The translations under genes and the position numbers were made by a program. A DNA stretch of 64,000 nt from Anaerolineae bacterium (GTDB taxonomy: Bacteria; Chloroflexota; Anaerolineae; Aggregatilineales; Phototrophicaceae): contig JAIOHM010000127.1 in assembly GCA_019912965.1 (NCBI GenBank), positions 16,577 to 80,576 of the forward strand, given 5' to 3'. A model generated the notes under the pieces. It saw nothing but the letters and a program-made list of their open reading frames with translations, was not told the DNA's origin and did no database searches. Shown here in pieces: positions 31,410-39,526 of the stretch; the first letter of the stretch is position 1, and each line of letters begins with the position of its first letter.

Positions 31410-33755
31410 CTACGATTCTTCGGGCTGGAGGGCGTGGGCAACCATCTGGTCTAGGGACATGGGGCGGCCTTCGTTCCAGCAGGCTTCAAAAGTTGCGGGG
31501 TCAAGCTGTGACCGGACGAGGCTCAAGGTGCGCTCGTATTCCGATTGCCTCCCCGGCTGCAAACCGGCTCCCATCTTTTCCAACGAGGCTTCTGCCGCGC
31601 CGATGAGTCGCGCGGCGCGTTCCGGGTCGCCTTTGGCGGCGATGGTCAAAACCTGCGCCAAAACGTTGCTGACGATCAGGTGTTTGTCGTAACTGAGTTG
31701 GAGCAGTTTTTCAAACGATTGGCGGAAAAGCCGATGGGCGCGGTCAACATCCCCTTGATGCATGGCGCTGAAACCCAGGTTGGAAAGGATCATGCTTTCG
31801 CGGCGGATTTCGCCCGTTTCGCGTACAAGGCGGAGGCATTCTTCATAGACCACGCGGGCGCGTTCGTAATTGCCATAGGTGCGGGCGATTTCGCCAATGA
31901 TGTTGAGCGCCTGCGCCATGCCCGGTTTGTGTCCTATCTGCCGAAAAATCTCCAAACCTTCTTCGGTAACGGCGACACCTTCTTCATACTCGGTTGGCAC
32001 ACCGATGGAGGCGCTGCCCAAAAAGGTCAACGCCCATGCGAGGTTGAGCGGATTGGTGCGGGCGCGGGCAATTTGGACAGCTTTTTGCAGAAGCTGTTTT
32101 TGGAGGTCGCGGTTGGACAGATAGAAGTGAATCATGCCAGCGGTGGTCAGGACGCGGACGTGTAAATCCGGCGGGACAGTCTGGCAGTTGGTGAGGGCGC
32201 GCTGCGTCCACATTTTGCCATCGGTAAATCCGCTGGACATAATCCAATAATCGCGCAGGGAGGCAACCAGCCGCAAACCAAGTATGACATCGCCGCCGCT
32301 GAACGCCCATTCCAACGCTCCGCACATGTTGCCGCTTTCGGCATCGACACAGGACATCCAATGGGAGAATCCGGCCTGGCGGAATTCCGGTTCGGCATGT
32401 TCGGCGTAGTCAACGTAATATTCGGCGTGGCGGCGGCGCATCATTTCGGCTTCGCCAGAGGCTTCTAGCTGTTCCCCAGCGTATTCATGAAGGGTTTCCA
32501 GCATAAAGAATCGGGGTTCACCGTCGCGGCCTGCTTGCTGAAACAGCAGGCTTTTATTCAGCAGCGATTCGATACCTTCCAGCGCGTCGATATTGAGGCC
32601 GGGTTCGCAGACGGCTTCGACGGCTTCCAGGCTGCGTCCACCGCGAAAAACGGCCAAACGCGCGAATAATTTCTTTTCCTCGTCGGTGAGCAGTTCATAG
32701 CTCCAGCCGATGGTCTGGCGCAGGGTGCGCTGACGGGGGGGCAAATTATGCGCGCCACCAGTGAGGGTATCCAAGCGGCTGTTCAGGCGAGCCAATAATG
32801 CGCTGGGGGTGAGCAGTTTGCTGCGGGCGGCGGCGAGTTCGATGGCGAGGGGCAAACCTTCCAGCCGGATGCAAATTTGGGCGACATCGTGGGCGTTTTC
32901 CGACGTCAGTTCAAAATCCGCCCGCACCGCCCGCGCCTGCTGCATAAAAAGCGCGACGGATTCGCAGGTTAAGAGCGCCTCTGGTGAGAGGTGTTCCATA
33001 TCGGGCAGCGCCAGCGGCGGCACGGCGTATTCTTGTTCGCCATACAGGTGCAGCGGTTCGCGGCTGGTCGCCAATACTTTGAGGTCTGGGGCGGCGGCCA
33101 GCAGTTCGCCGATTTGCGGGGCGGCGGCCAGCAGGTGTTCAAAATTATCCAGCACCAGCAGCATATGGCGTTCGCGGAGGAAGCGTTTGGTGGTTTCGAT
33201 GATGGGTTCATCGGGAACAGCTTTGACGCCGATGCAGCCCGCGATGTTATTGGTCACCATGTCAGGATCGGTGATGGGCGCGAGGGAGATAAAATAGACG
33301 CCATCGCGGAAAGTATCGACCAAATCCCACGCGGTTTGCAGTCCTAAACGGGTTTTGCCCGTCCCCGGCGGCCCCACCAGAGTCAGCAGGTGGACAGTAT
33401 TCAGCAGGTGTTTAATCACATTCAGTTCGTTTTCGCGCCCGATGAAGTGGGTGGTTTCAACCGGGAGGTTATGCCGGGACGTGTGGCTGACCAACTCAAT
33501 CGGGGGTGTGGATTCGCTGTCCTCGTCCAGCAAATGTAGTTCACGCGCACGTGCAATAGCCTGTGTGCGACTGCCGACTCCTAAGCTGCTGTAAATCTGG
33601 CGGTTGTACCACTTGACCGTGTTGATGGTCATCACCAGCCGATCCGCAATTTCCCGGTCGGACAGACCTTCGTCCAGTAAGCGCAGAATCTCCACTGCCC
33701 GCTTGCTTAAGCCGTCATAGGATTCCTGCCATTTTTGAGAAACTATCTGCTGCAT
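31410..33755 (-). CDS. LuxR-HTH / NB-ARC-like ATPase / TPR regulator
   Basis: The 781-residue protein begins with a LuxR-type HTH (about residues 12-70: LSKRAVEILRLLDEGLSDREIADRLVMTINTVKWYNRQIYSSLGVGSRTQAIARARELHLL). An AAA/STAND ATPase follows, with P-loop LVGPPGTGKTRLG and Walker B MLLVLDNFEHLL, a winged-helix segment (LRQTIGWSYELLTDEEKKLFARLAVFRGG), and C-terminal TPR-like repeats. It looks like a large signal-integrating transcription factor of the LAL/MalT type, except that the HTH is N-terminal rather than C-terminal. It is divergent from a methyltransferase gene, whose upstream palindrome may be its operator. Confidence 0.9.
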   Translation of the reverse strand: MQQIVSQKWQESYDGLSKRAVEILRLLDEGLSDREIADRLVMTINTVKWYNRQIYSSLGVGSRTQAIARARELHLLDEDSESTPPIELVSHTSRHNLPVETTHFIGRENELNVIKHLLNTVHLLTLVGPPGTGKTRLGLQTAWDLVDTFRDGVYFISLAPITDPDMVTNNIAGCIGVKAVPDEPIIETTKRFLRERHMLLVLDNFEHLLAAAPQIGELLAAAPDLKVLATSREPLHLYGEQEYAVPPLALPDMEHLSPEALLTCESVALFMQQARAVRADFELTSENAHDVAQICIRLEGLPLAIELAAARSKLLTPSALLARLNSRLDTLTGGAHNLPPRQRTLRQTIGWSYELLTDEEKKLFARLAVFRGGRSLEAVEAVCEPGLNIDALEGIESLLNKSLLFQQAGRDGEPRFFMLETLHEYAGEQLEASGEAEMMRRRHAEYYVDYAEHAEPEFRQAGFSHWMSCVDAESGNMCGALEWAFSGGDVILGLRLVASLRDYWIMSSGFTDGKMWTQRALTNCQTVPPDLHVRVLTTAGMIHFYLSNRDLQKQLLQKAVQIARARTNPLNLAWALTFLGSASIGVPTEYEEGVAVTEEGLEIFRQIGHKPGMAQALNIIGEIARTYGNYERARVVYEECLRLVRETGEIRRESMILSNLGFSAMHQGDVDRAHRLFRQSFEKLLQLSYDKHLIVSNVLAQVLTIAAKGDPERAARLIGAAEASLEKMGAGLQPGRQSEYERTLSLVRSQLDPATFEACWNEGRPMSLDQMVAHALQPEES

Positions 33756-33859
33756 TGCTTCAACCTTACTTACAACTCACATTTCTATGCGATTTCATCA
33801 TGGTATAGCAAAAATGAAATTGGTGGAAGCAGTTTTCCATTCTTGATTCCATTCTTTTG

Positions 33860-33874
33860 ATAGGTGACACCTAT
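33860..33874. promoter_or_regulatory. 7-1-7 palindrome between LuxR and methyltransferase genes
   Basis: ATAGGTG and CACCTAT flank a single central A. The site lies 52 bases before the methyltransferase start at 33927 and about 105 bases from the LuxR-type start at 33755. A binding site for the divergently encoded LuxR protein is plausible but unproven. Confidence 0.5.
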
Positions 33875-33926
33875 TCTGTCTGTGTCCTATCGTGTGAACT
33901 GGCAAAAGAATGAAGGAGGAACGCAG

Positions 33927-34748
33927 ATGCTTCTCAATAAAGTCGATATGGATGTGCTGAAGGCACGGCAGAAGAGTATGTGGATGTCTGGCGATTATGC
34001 CAAATTTGCCACCTACCTTGTAGACGGCGCGATAGATTTTCTCGCAGCAGTTGATATTGACCCGGACGCAAAAGTTCTGGATGTGGCGTGTGGGGCAGGC
34101 CAAACGGCTATCCCGCTGGCGCGCAACGGGAATGATGTGACCGGGATTGATCTCGCGGGCAATCTGGTGGAAGTCGCCAAAAAGCGGGCGCGGGCAGATG
34201 GCTTGAGCGCGCGGTTTGATGAAGGTGACGCCGAACAACTGCCATATGAAGACGCCTCGTTCGATGTTGTTTTCAGCCTGATTGGGGCGATGTTTGCCCC
34301 ACAGCCGGACAGGGTGGCCGCCGAATTTGCGCGGGTTTGCCGTCCGGGGGGACGCATCATCATGGGGAATTGGACACCCGGCGGTTTCGTCGGGCAGATG
34401 TTCAAGACGATGGCGGCGCATGTGCCTCCGCATCCCGGTATCCCTTCGCCAACCTTGTGGGGGGATGAGGCAACGGTGCGCGAACGGTTGGGCGAATACG
34501 TCACCGATCTGAAGCTGACGCGCAAACTGTATCCGTTCAAGTATCCGTTCGGCGCGGCAAAGGTTGTGGAATTTTTCCGCGAATTTTACGGGCCGACCAA
34601 CCGGGCATTCAGCACCCTGGATGACGATGGTCAGGCTGCGCTGCGCCACGATTTAGAGGTGCTTTGGGCGCGGCACAACCAGTCGGCAAACGGGATTCTG
34701 TACCTCGAATCGGAATATCTCGAAGTGCAGGCTATCCGCCGTTCGTAA
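33927..34748 (+). CDS. class I SAM-dependent methyltransferase
   Basis: A 273-residue methyltransferase with motif [40 protein letters not shown], motif II-like [32 protein letters not shown] and a C-terminal region with [25 protein letters not shown]. The pattern resembles UbiE/SmtA-type enzymes acting on small molecules. AAGGAGG lies upstream of the ATG at 33927, which is preferred over a longer frame. A palindrome upstream and a LuxR-type regulator on the other strand suggest regulated expression. The next gene is the cytochrome P460 protein, about 90 bases further on; a REP-like palindrome lies between. Confidence 0.92.
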   Translation: MLLNKVDMDVLKARQKSMWMSGDYAKFATYLVDGAIDFLAAVDIDPDAKVLDVACGAGQTAIPLARNGNDVTGIDLAGNLVEVAKKRARADGLSARFDEGDAEQLPYEDASFDVVFSLIGAMFAPQPDRVAAEFARVCRPGGRIIMGNWTPGGFVGQMFKTMAAHVPPHPGIPSPTLWGDEATVRERLGEYVTDLKLTRKLYPFKYPFGAAKVVEFFREFYGPTNRAFSTLDDDGQAALRHDLEVLWARHNQSANGILYLESEYLEVQAIRRS

Positions 34749-34758
34749 GCCTTTTCGC

Positions 34759-34780
34759 AGGGGCGTAACGTGTTGCGCCC
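34759..34780. repeat. REP-like palindrome, copy 4
   Basis: Arms GGGGCGTAACG and TGTTGCGCCCC form a near-perfect 22-bp palindrome, followed by TACAAA, between the methyltransferase and the cytochrome P460-cupredoxin gene. Confidence 0.8.
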
Positions 34781-34842
34781 CTACAAACCACATTCGCTAC
34801 AACCAACACAACTCGCAATCTGTATGAGGGGGATTGAATCCG

Positions 34843-35913
34843 ATGAACATGAGACGTTCACAAGTGCTGCTGTGCCTGCTGGGGATTATGCTGATCGGTT
34901 TGGGGATTGCCAGCTTCACGCAAGAATCGACCGCCGCCGAACATGCAGCAGCCGAGGCGGACGAATTGGTCTTTCAGGCTGATCTCAACGATTTGCAGCC
35001 ATGCGGCTACTATAAGGAAATCCGCCATTTCCATACGCCTGATCCGGTGACGCCAGCACCCGTAAGCAGCCCGAACCCGAATGCTGCGCCACCCACACAA
35101 CCGCCGCCGACCAGTACACCACGTCCCGCGCCCAGCGAAGATCGGGTGGGATTCCCGGAAAATTATGAAACTGACTTCAAGCTGCTGTTCGTCTTTAACC
35201 GTTCGGACAGAAAACTGCTGCGGGCAATCTGTGGCAATGCGATTGCGGCACAGCGCCAACCGGGAGAACCGTTCGCGTATGGCAGTGTGCTGCTGATGAT
35301 TAGCCATGCCGCACAGCTTGGTGAAAATGGTCAACCCGTTTTGGATGACGACGGTCACTACATTGGCGGGAATCTGGTCGCGCTGCACGTCCAGCGGAAA
35401 GAACCGGGTTTTGGCGAAGCCTATGGCGCAGACCGCGCGGGCGAGTGGGAATTTATGGCCTATAACGCCGATGGCAGCGTTCAAGTACCGCCCCAGAACA
35501 GCAATTTCTGTGCGGTTTGTCATGGGGGCGAGGCGGGCGAATCGGTTGATTATGTCTTCCGCATGAACCTGTTTTATGAAGGCGAAGCGGCGCTGGTTCC
35601 TCCGCCGGTTGGCGAGAACGAAATCAGCATTTATCTGTACAGTTTCCATGAGTCGGTGCTGGAAGTGAAGGCCGGAACGACGGTGACATGGATCAATAAC
35701 GATGAAGCAGCGCACACGGTTGTTGCAGCAGTCGTGAATGCTGATGGAAAAATCGTCGCCGCTGATGAACCGCTGTTCGCGTCGGATGTTCTGGCGAGCG
35801 TCAACATTGAGCCGGGGGACAGCTTTAGCTTCACCTTCGACCAACCCGGTGAATATCTGTACCGCTGCACCATCCATGAGAATATGACCGCCCGGATTAT
35901 CGTGGGCGAATGA
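34843..35913 (+). CDS. exported cytochrome P460 - cupredoxin fusion protein
   Basis: The 356-residue product has a signal sequence (RRSQVLLCLLGIMLIGLGIASFTQ), a Pro/Thr-rich linker, then a domain resembling cytochrome P460 with a c-type haem motif C223-A-V-C226-H227. The last 100 residues form a plastocyanin-like domain with the type 1 copper ligands H291, C342, H345 and M348. It probably acts outside the membrane as an electron carrier or small-molecule oxidoreductase; P460 proteins oxidise hydroxylamine or related nitrogen compounds. The ATG at 34843 follows AGGGGG by 10 bases. A truncated haemoglobin gene follows after 16 bases. Confidence 0.8.
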   Translation: MNMRRSQVLLCLLGIMLIGLGIASFTQESTAAEHAAAEADELVFQADLNDLQPCGYYKEIRHFHTPDPVTPAPVSSPNPNAAPPTQPPPTSTPRPAPSEDRVGFPENYETDFKLLFVFNRSDRKLLRAICGNAIAAQRQPGEPFAYGSVLLMISHAAQLGENGQPVLDDDGHYIGGNLVALHVQRKEPGFGEAYGADRAGEWEFMAYNADGSVQVPPQNSNFCAVCHGGEAGESVDYVFRMNLFYEGEAALVPPPVGENEISIYLYSFHESVLEVKAGTTVTWINNDEAAHTVVAAVVNADGKIVAADEPLFASDVLASVNIEPGDSFSFTFDQPGEYLYRCTIHENMTARIIVGE

Positions 35914-35929
35914 GCGCAGGAGATCAATC

Positions 35930-36340
35930 ATGCAACCGAAAGTAACACAAACGCTGTATGAACGGCTGGGCGGTGTGTACAGCATCGCCGTCGTGGTGGA
36001 CGATTTTATCGACCGGATTATGGTGGATGCGCGGCTGAATGCGAATCCCCATGTGGACGAAGCCCATCACCGGGTCAGCGCACAGGGCTTCAAGTATCTG
36101 GTGACAGAGATGGTGTGCTGGGCAACGGGTGGGCCACAGACCTACAGCGGGCGGGCGATGGGCGATTCACACCGGCATCTGTTGATTACCGATCAAGAAT
36201 GGCAGGCGTTCATGGACGATTTTCAGGCAACGCTGGATAAGTTCAACGTCCCGCAGCTTGAACAGGACGAACTGAAAGCCATCGTCGAAAGCGTCCGGCC
36301 TGATGTGGTGGTGGCACAGCCTGTGACGCCGCAAATCTAG
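35930..36340 (+). CDS. glbN: truncated haemoglobin (group I-like)
   Basis: The 136-residue protein has the 2-on-2 globin pattern: TLYERLGGVYSIAVVVDDFIDRIMVDARLNANPH, then KYLVTEMVCWATGGPQTYSGRAMGDSHRHLLITDQEW, with the proximal haem histidine at H81 (SHRHL). Truncated haemoglobins bind O2 or NO and often detoxify nitric oxide or sense gases. CAGGAG lies upstream, and the gene follows the cytochrome P460 protein after 16 bases, so the two are probably co-transcribed in a nitrogen-oxide or redox response. Confidence 0.9.
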   Translation: MQPKVTQTLYERLGGVYSIAVVVDDFIDRIMVDARLNANPHVDEAHHRVSAQGFKYLVTEMVCWATGGPQTYSGRAMGDSHRHLLITDQEWQAFMDDFQATLDKFNVPQLEQDELKAIVESVRPDVVVAQPVTPQI

Positions 36341-36360
36341 GAAACCTTTGGACATGTTGT

Positions 36361-36388
36361 GTAGGGGCGTAACATGTTACGCCCCTAC
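36361..36388. repeat. REP-like palindrome, copy 5 (longest)
   Basis: A perfect 28-bp palindrome: arms GTAGGGGCGTAACA and TGTTACGCCCCTAC. It lies 20 bases after the haemoglobin gene and shows the full-length consensus of the family. Confidence 0.85.
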
Positions 36389-36478
36389 TTCAAACAGATT
36401 GTATATGGGCAGCATCGATTTTGATGTTCGACATCACCCACTGATAAAACGAGATCATATGGAGAAAGGCTGTCGATT

Positions 36479-37258
36479 ATGCATCGACGTTTGGAAAACA
36501 AAGTCGCGCTGATAACGGGCGCGAGTTCGGGAATTGGGCGGGCGGCGTCTGTTGCTTTCGCTAAAGAAGGCGCGAAAGTGGTGCTTGCCAGCCGCAACGA
36601 AGAAAGCACCCTGCAAACCCTGCGAATGGTGGAGGACTGCGGCGGCGAGGGGATTTTCGTCAAAACCGATGTCTCCGTCGCAAGGGATGTTGAGAACGTC
36701 GTCCAGAAAACGCTGGAAACGTATGGGCATTTGGACTGCGCCTTTAACAACGCGGGAATCGGCGGGCCACCCGGCCCATTGTTCCAACTCAGCGAAACCG
36801 ATTTTCAGCAGATTATGGATGTCAACCTGAAGGGCGTCTGGCTGTGTTTGAAATATGAACTGCCCGCAATGTTGGCTAACGGCGGCAGCATCGTAAATAT
36901 GTCATCCGTCGCGGGGCTGACTGGCTCGGTTGGCATAGCTGCCTACACAGCCAGTAAACACGGCGTGGTTGGCCTGAGCAAAGTTGCCGCGCTGGAATAC
37001 GCCAAAGCAAAGGTGCGCGTGAATGTGGTCTGCCCCAGTGTGATCGACAATACGGTTATCATCGATCAGGTCAGAGCCAACTATCCGGAAGTTTATAACT
37101 ATCTGCTGGGAACGCACCCGGTCGGGCGCATCGGTCAGCCGGAAGAAGTGGCGAATGCGGTTGTCTGGCTGTGCAGCGATGAGGCTTCCTTTATAACTGG
37201 CGTCGCTTTCCCGGTGGATGGTGGCACGCTGGCTGGCCCGGTTCCGAACGGGTCGTAA
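36479..37258 (+). CDS. short-chain dehydrogenase/reductase (glucose 1-dehydrogenase-like)
   Basis: A 259-residue classical SDR with GASSGIGRA, NNAGIGG, catalytic Ser in MSSVAG and Y-x3-K in YTASKHGVVGLSK. The C-terminal motif DEASFITGVAFPVDGG matches the cofactor-binding tail of glucose 1-dehydrogenase-like and FabG-like SDRs. The Asn, Ser, Tyr and Lys set is complete, so it should be an active NAD(P)-dependent oxidoreductase. The substrate is not deducible. The AhpD-like gene starts 72 bases downstream. Confidence 0.9.
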   Translation: MHRRLENKVALITGASSGIGRAASVAFAKEGAKVVLASRNEESTLQTLRMVEDCGGEGIFVKTDVSVARDVENVVQKTLETYGHLDCAFNNAGIGGPPGPLFQLSETDFQQIMDVNLKGVWLCLKYELPAMLANGGSIVNMSSVAGLTGSVGIAAYTASKHGVVGLSKVAALEYAKAKVRVNVVCPSVIDNTVIIDQVRANYPEVYNYLLGTHPVGRIGQPEEVANAVVWLCSDEASFITGVAFPVDGGTLAGPVPNGS

Positions 37259-37330
37259 TAACAATATGGCGGGGACACTTGTTCCCGCATTTTTTCTGAT
37301 CTTTTACGCATTGAGAGGAGCGAACAGGCT

Positions 37331-37930
37331 ATGTTTATTGAACCGATTTCCCCATCAGAAGCAGCAGGCGTCATCAAGGCGCTTTATGAAGCGGAAGAGA
37401 AAGACTCTGGCTATATTCCGAACTATTTGAAGCTGTTCAGCCACCGCCCGGAAGTCTATCAGGCATGGCAGCAGTTAGGGGCGGCTATTCGGGCGAACAT
37501 GAGCTTCCGGCGTTACGAACTGGTCACGCTGGCGGCAGCCCGCAAACTCACAGGCACCTATTGTATGCTGGCGCACAGCGATAACTTTTTGAACAGCGGT
37601 GAAGTGGATGAAGCGCAGTTAGCGGCGATTGCCACCGATTATCACACCGCCGGACTAACCCCGGATGAAGTTGCTGTCATGGAATTTGCCGAAAAAATCA
37701 TCGTCAATTCCAGCAGCGTGACGCAGGCAGATGTTGATCGCTTGAGAGGCTTTGGCCTTTCCGATGCCGAAATTTTGGACGTTGGCTTGGCGGCTTCTGC
37801 CCGCAGTTTTTTCAGCAAGACGCTGGATACCTTTAATGCCGAGCCGGACGCGAAATATCTCAGTTTCGGCCCGGCATTATGCAAGGTCTTGGCGGTTGGG
37901 CGGCCTTTTGGGGATACTGAAAAAGTGTAA
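37331..37930 (+). CDS. AhpD/carboxymuconolactone decarboxylase-like protein
   Basis: A 199-residue helical protein (ALYEAEEKDSGYIPNYLKLFSHRPEVYQAWQQLGAAIRANMSFRRYELVTLAAARKLTGTYCMLAHSDNFL). The YCMLAH segment matches the active-site helix of the family, but the usual CxxC pair is reduced to a single Cys followed by His. This belongs to the peroxidase-related AhpD subgroup. GAGGAG precedes the ATG by about 10 bases. It follows the SDR gene on the same strand. Confidence 0.82.
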   Translation: MFIEPISPSEAAGVIKALYEAEEKDSGYIPNYLKLFSHRPEVYQAWQQLGAAIRANMSFRRYELVTLAAARKLTGTYCMLAHSDNFLNSGEVDEAQLAAIATDYHTAGLTPDEVAVMEFAEKIIVNSSSVTQADVDRLRGFGLSDAEILDVGLAASARSFFSKTLDTFNAEPDAKYLSFGPALCKVLAVGRPFGDTEKV

Positions 37931-37994
37931 TTCGCTGCCTCCCAATCAGATGCAGATTCTACAATGACCGATGAAATCAGACAGGAAATTCTCT

Positions 37995-39368
37995 ATGGAA
38001 CAGTTGCTAAAATCAGTAGCCGAACGTGCTACCCGTTACCTCGATACGCTGGAAAATCGGAATGTTGCGCCAACTCCAGCCGCATTACAGGCACTTTCAC
38101 GGCTGGATGAAGCCTTCCCAGAGCATTCAACCGATGCCGAAGCGGTTATCGCGCTGTTGGACGAAGTAGGTTCTCCAGCAACGGTGGCATCAGCCGGTTC
38201 GCGCTATTTCGGATTTGTGGTCGGTGGGTCGCTCCCGGCGGCGCTGGCGGCGAATTGGCTGGCGGGCGCGTGGGATCAAAACGCCGGACTGGTCGCCCTC
38301 TCGCCGATTGCCGCCAAATTGGAAATGGTTGCCATGCGCTGGTTGCTGGACGCGCTGCACCTGCCTCCCGAATGCGGCGTGGGTTTTGTAACCTGCGCGA
38401 CACAGGCCAATTTCTCCGGTTTGGCAGCGGCGCGTCATGCTTTGCTGGCTCGTCGCGGATGGAATGTCGAAGCTCAGGGATTATTTGGAGCACCGCCCAT
38501 TACTGTTGTTGTCGGTGAAGAAGTTCACGTCAGTGTGCTCAAGGCGCTGACCATGCTCGGATTAGGGCGTGAGCGCGTTGTGCGGGTGCCTGCGGATGCT
38601 CAGGGCAGAATGCGGGCGGATGCTTTGCCGCCGCTGGATGACAATACCATCGTCTGTGTTCAGGCGGGCAACGTCAACACGGGCGCGGTTGATCCGCTGA
38701 GTGAGATTATTTCACAGGCGAAAGCGGCAGGTGCTTGGGTGCATGTGGATGGGGCTTTCGGATTATGGGCGGCGGCGGCTCCTGATCGTGCCCACCTTGT
38801 AGACGGCGCTGCGGATGCCGATTCGTGGGCGGTAGATGCCCACAAATGGCTCAATGTGCCGTATGACAGCGGTCTGGTTTTCGTGCGCGATCCACAGAAT
38901 CTCCATGCGGCGCTGGCGGTCAACGCGGCTTATTTGGTGCAGGGCGAAACACGCGATCCCACACATTACACGCCGGATTTTTCACGGCGGGCGCGCGGTG
39001 TGGAAATATGGGCGGCGCTGCGGGCATTGGGGCGCGAAGGCCTGGCGGAATTGATCGAGCGAACTTGTCATCATGCTGCCCATTTTGCCGCTGGACTGCG
39101 GGATGCAGGTTTCGAGGTGTTGAATGACGTGGTGCTCAATCAGGTGCTGGTGTCATTTGGCGATGCCGAGACGACCCGCCGTGTCATTGCCGCCATACAG
39201 CAGGATGGTACTTGCTGGTGTGGTGGCACACTCTGGCAGGGGAAAACAGCCATGCGAATCAGCGTTTCGTCTTGGGCAACCACCGGTGAAGATGTGGAAC
39301 GGAGTCTGGAAGCGATGATCAGAATCGCGGCTAAAGTATGCGCTGTTGTTGATATGGAAAAATCATGA
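37995..39368 (+). CDS. PLP-dependent group II decarboxylase
   Basis: The 457-residue protein belongs to the aromatic-amino-acid/glutamate decarboxylase group (fold type I). It shows GGSLPAALAANWLAG, the substrate-side GFVTCATQANFSGLAAARHALL, the PLP site HVDGAFGLWAAA and the Schiff-base lysine in SWAVDAHKWLNVPYDSG. It should decarboxylate an L-amino acid; the substrate cannot be fixed. The ATG at 37995 is chosen because AGGAAA lies 8 bases before it. It follows the AhpD-like gene after 64 bases and ends before a bidirectional hairpin shared with mfd. Confidence 0.9.
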   Translation: MEQLLKSVAERATRYLDTLENRNVAPTPAALQALSRLDEAFPEHSTDAEAVIALLDEVGSPATVASAGSRYFGFVVGGSLPAALAANWLAGAWDQNAGLVALSPIAAKLEMVAMRWLLDALHLPPECGVGFVTCATQANFSGLAAARHALLARRGWNVEAQGLFGAPPITVVVGEEVHVSVLKALTMLGLGRERVVRVPADAQGRMRADALPPLDDNTIVCVQAGNVNTGAVDPLSEIISQAKAAGAWVHVDGAFGLWAAAAPDRAHLVDGAADADSWAVDAHKWLNVPYDSGLVFVRDPQNLHAALAVNAAYLVQGETRDPTHYTPDFSRRARGVEIWAALRALGREGLAELIERTCHHAAHFAAGLRDAGFEVLNDVVLNQVLVSFGDAETTRRVIAAIQQDGTCWCGGTLWQGKTAMRISVSSWATTGEDVERSLEAMIRIAAKVCAVVDMEKS

Positions 39369-39495
39369 CCCTCGCCGCCAAATATCGACTATCAGCCTGA
39401 TTCCGCTGATCGCTGCGCTGCATGGGCTTCCCAATCAGATGATGAATTTGGGAGTACCATTCAGCGGATTTGCGACCGATTTTGAATGCCATTCA

Positions 39496-39521
39496 GAGGT
39501 GTGACTTTTACATCACACCTC
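39496..39521. terminator. bidirectional hairpin between decarboxylase and mfd
   Basis: A 9-bp stem, GAGGTGTGA paired with TCACACCTC, with an 8-base loop, lies 5 bases beyond the mfd stop. ATATTTT follows on the plus strand. The genes converge here. Confidence 0.6.
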
Positions 39522-39526
39522 ATATT

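Noticed and set aside
33798..34649. Minus-strand open frame of 283 codons opposite the methyltransferase
   Set aside because: The SAM motifs and the strong ribosome-binding site are on the plus strand.
34858..35985. Minus-strand open frame of 375 codons opposite the P460-cupredoxin gene
   Set aside because: The plus strand has haem and copper motifs and a Shine-Dalgarno; the antisense frame has none.
39369..39526. Possible small gene between decarboxylase and mfd
   Set aside because: The open frames here are short and the region holds the shared hairpin; no coding signal is seen.
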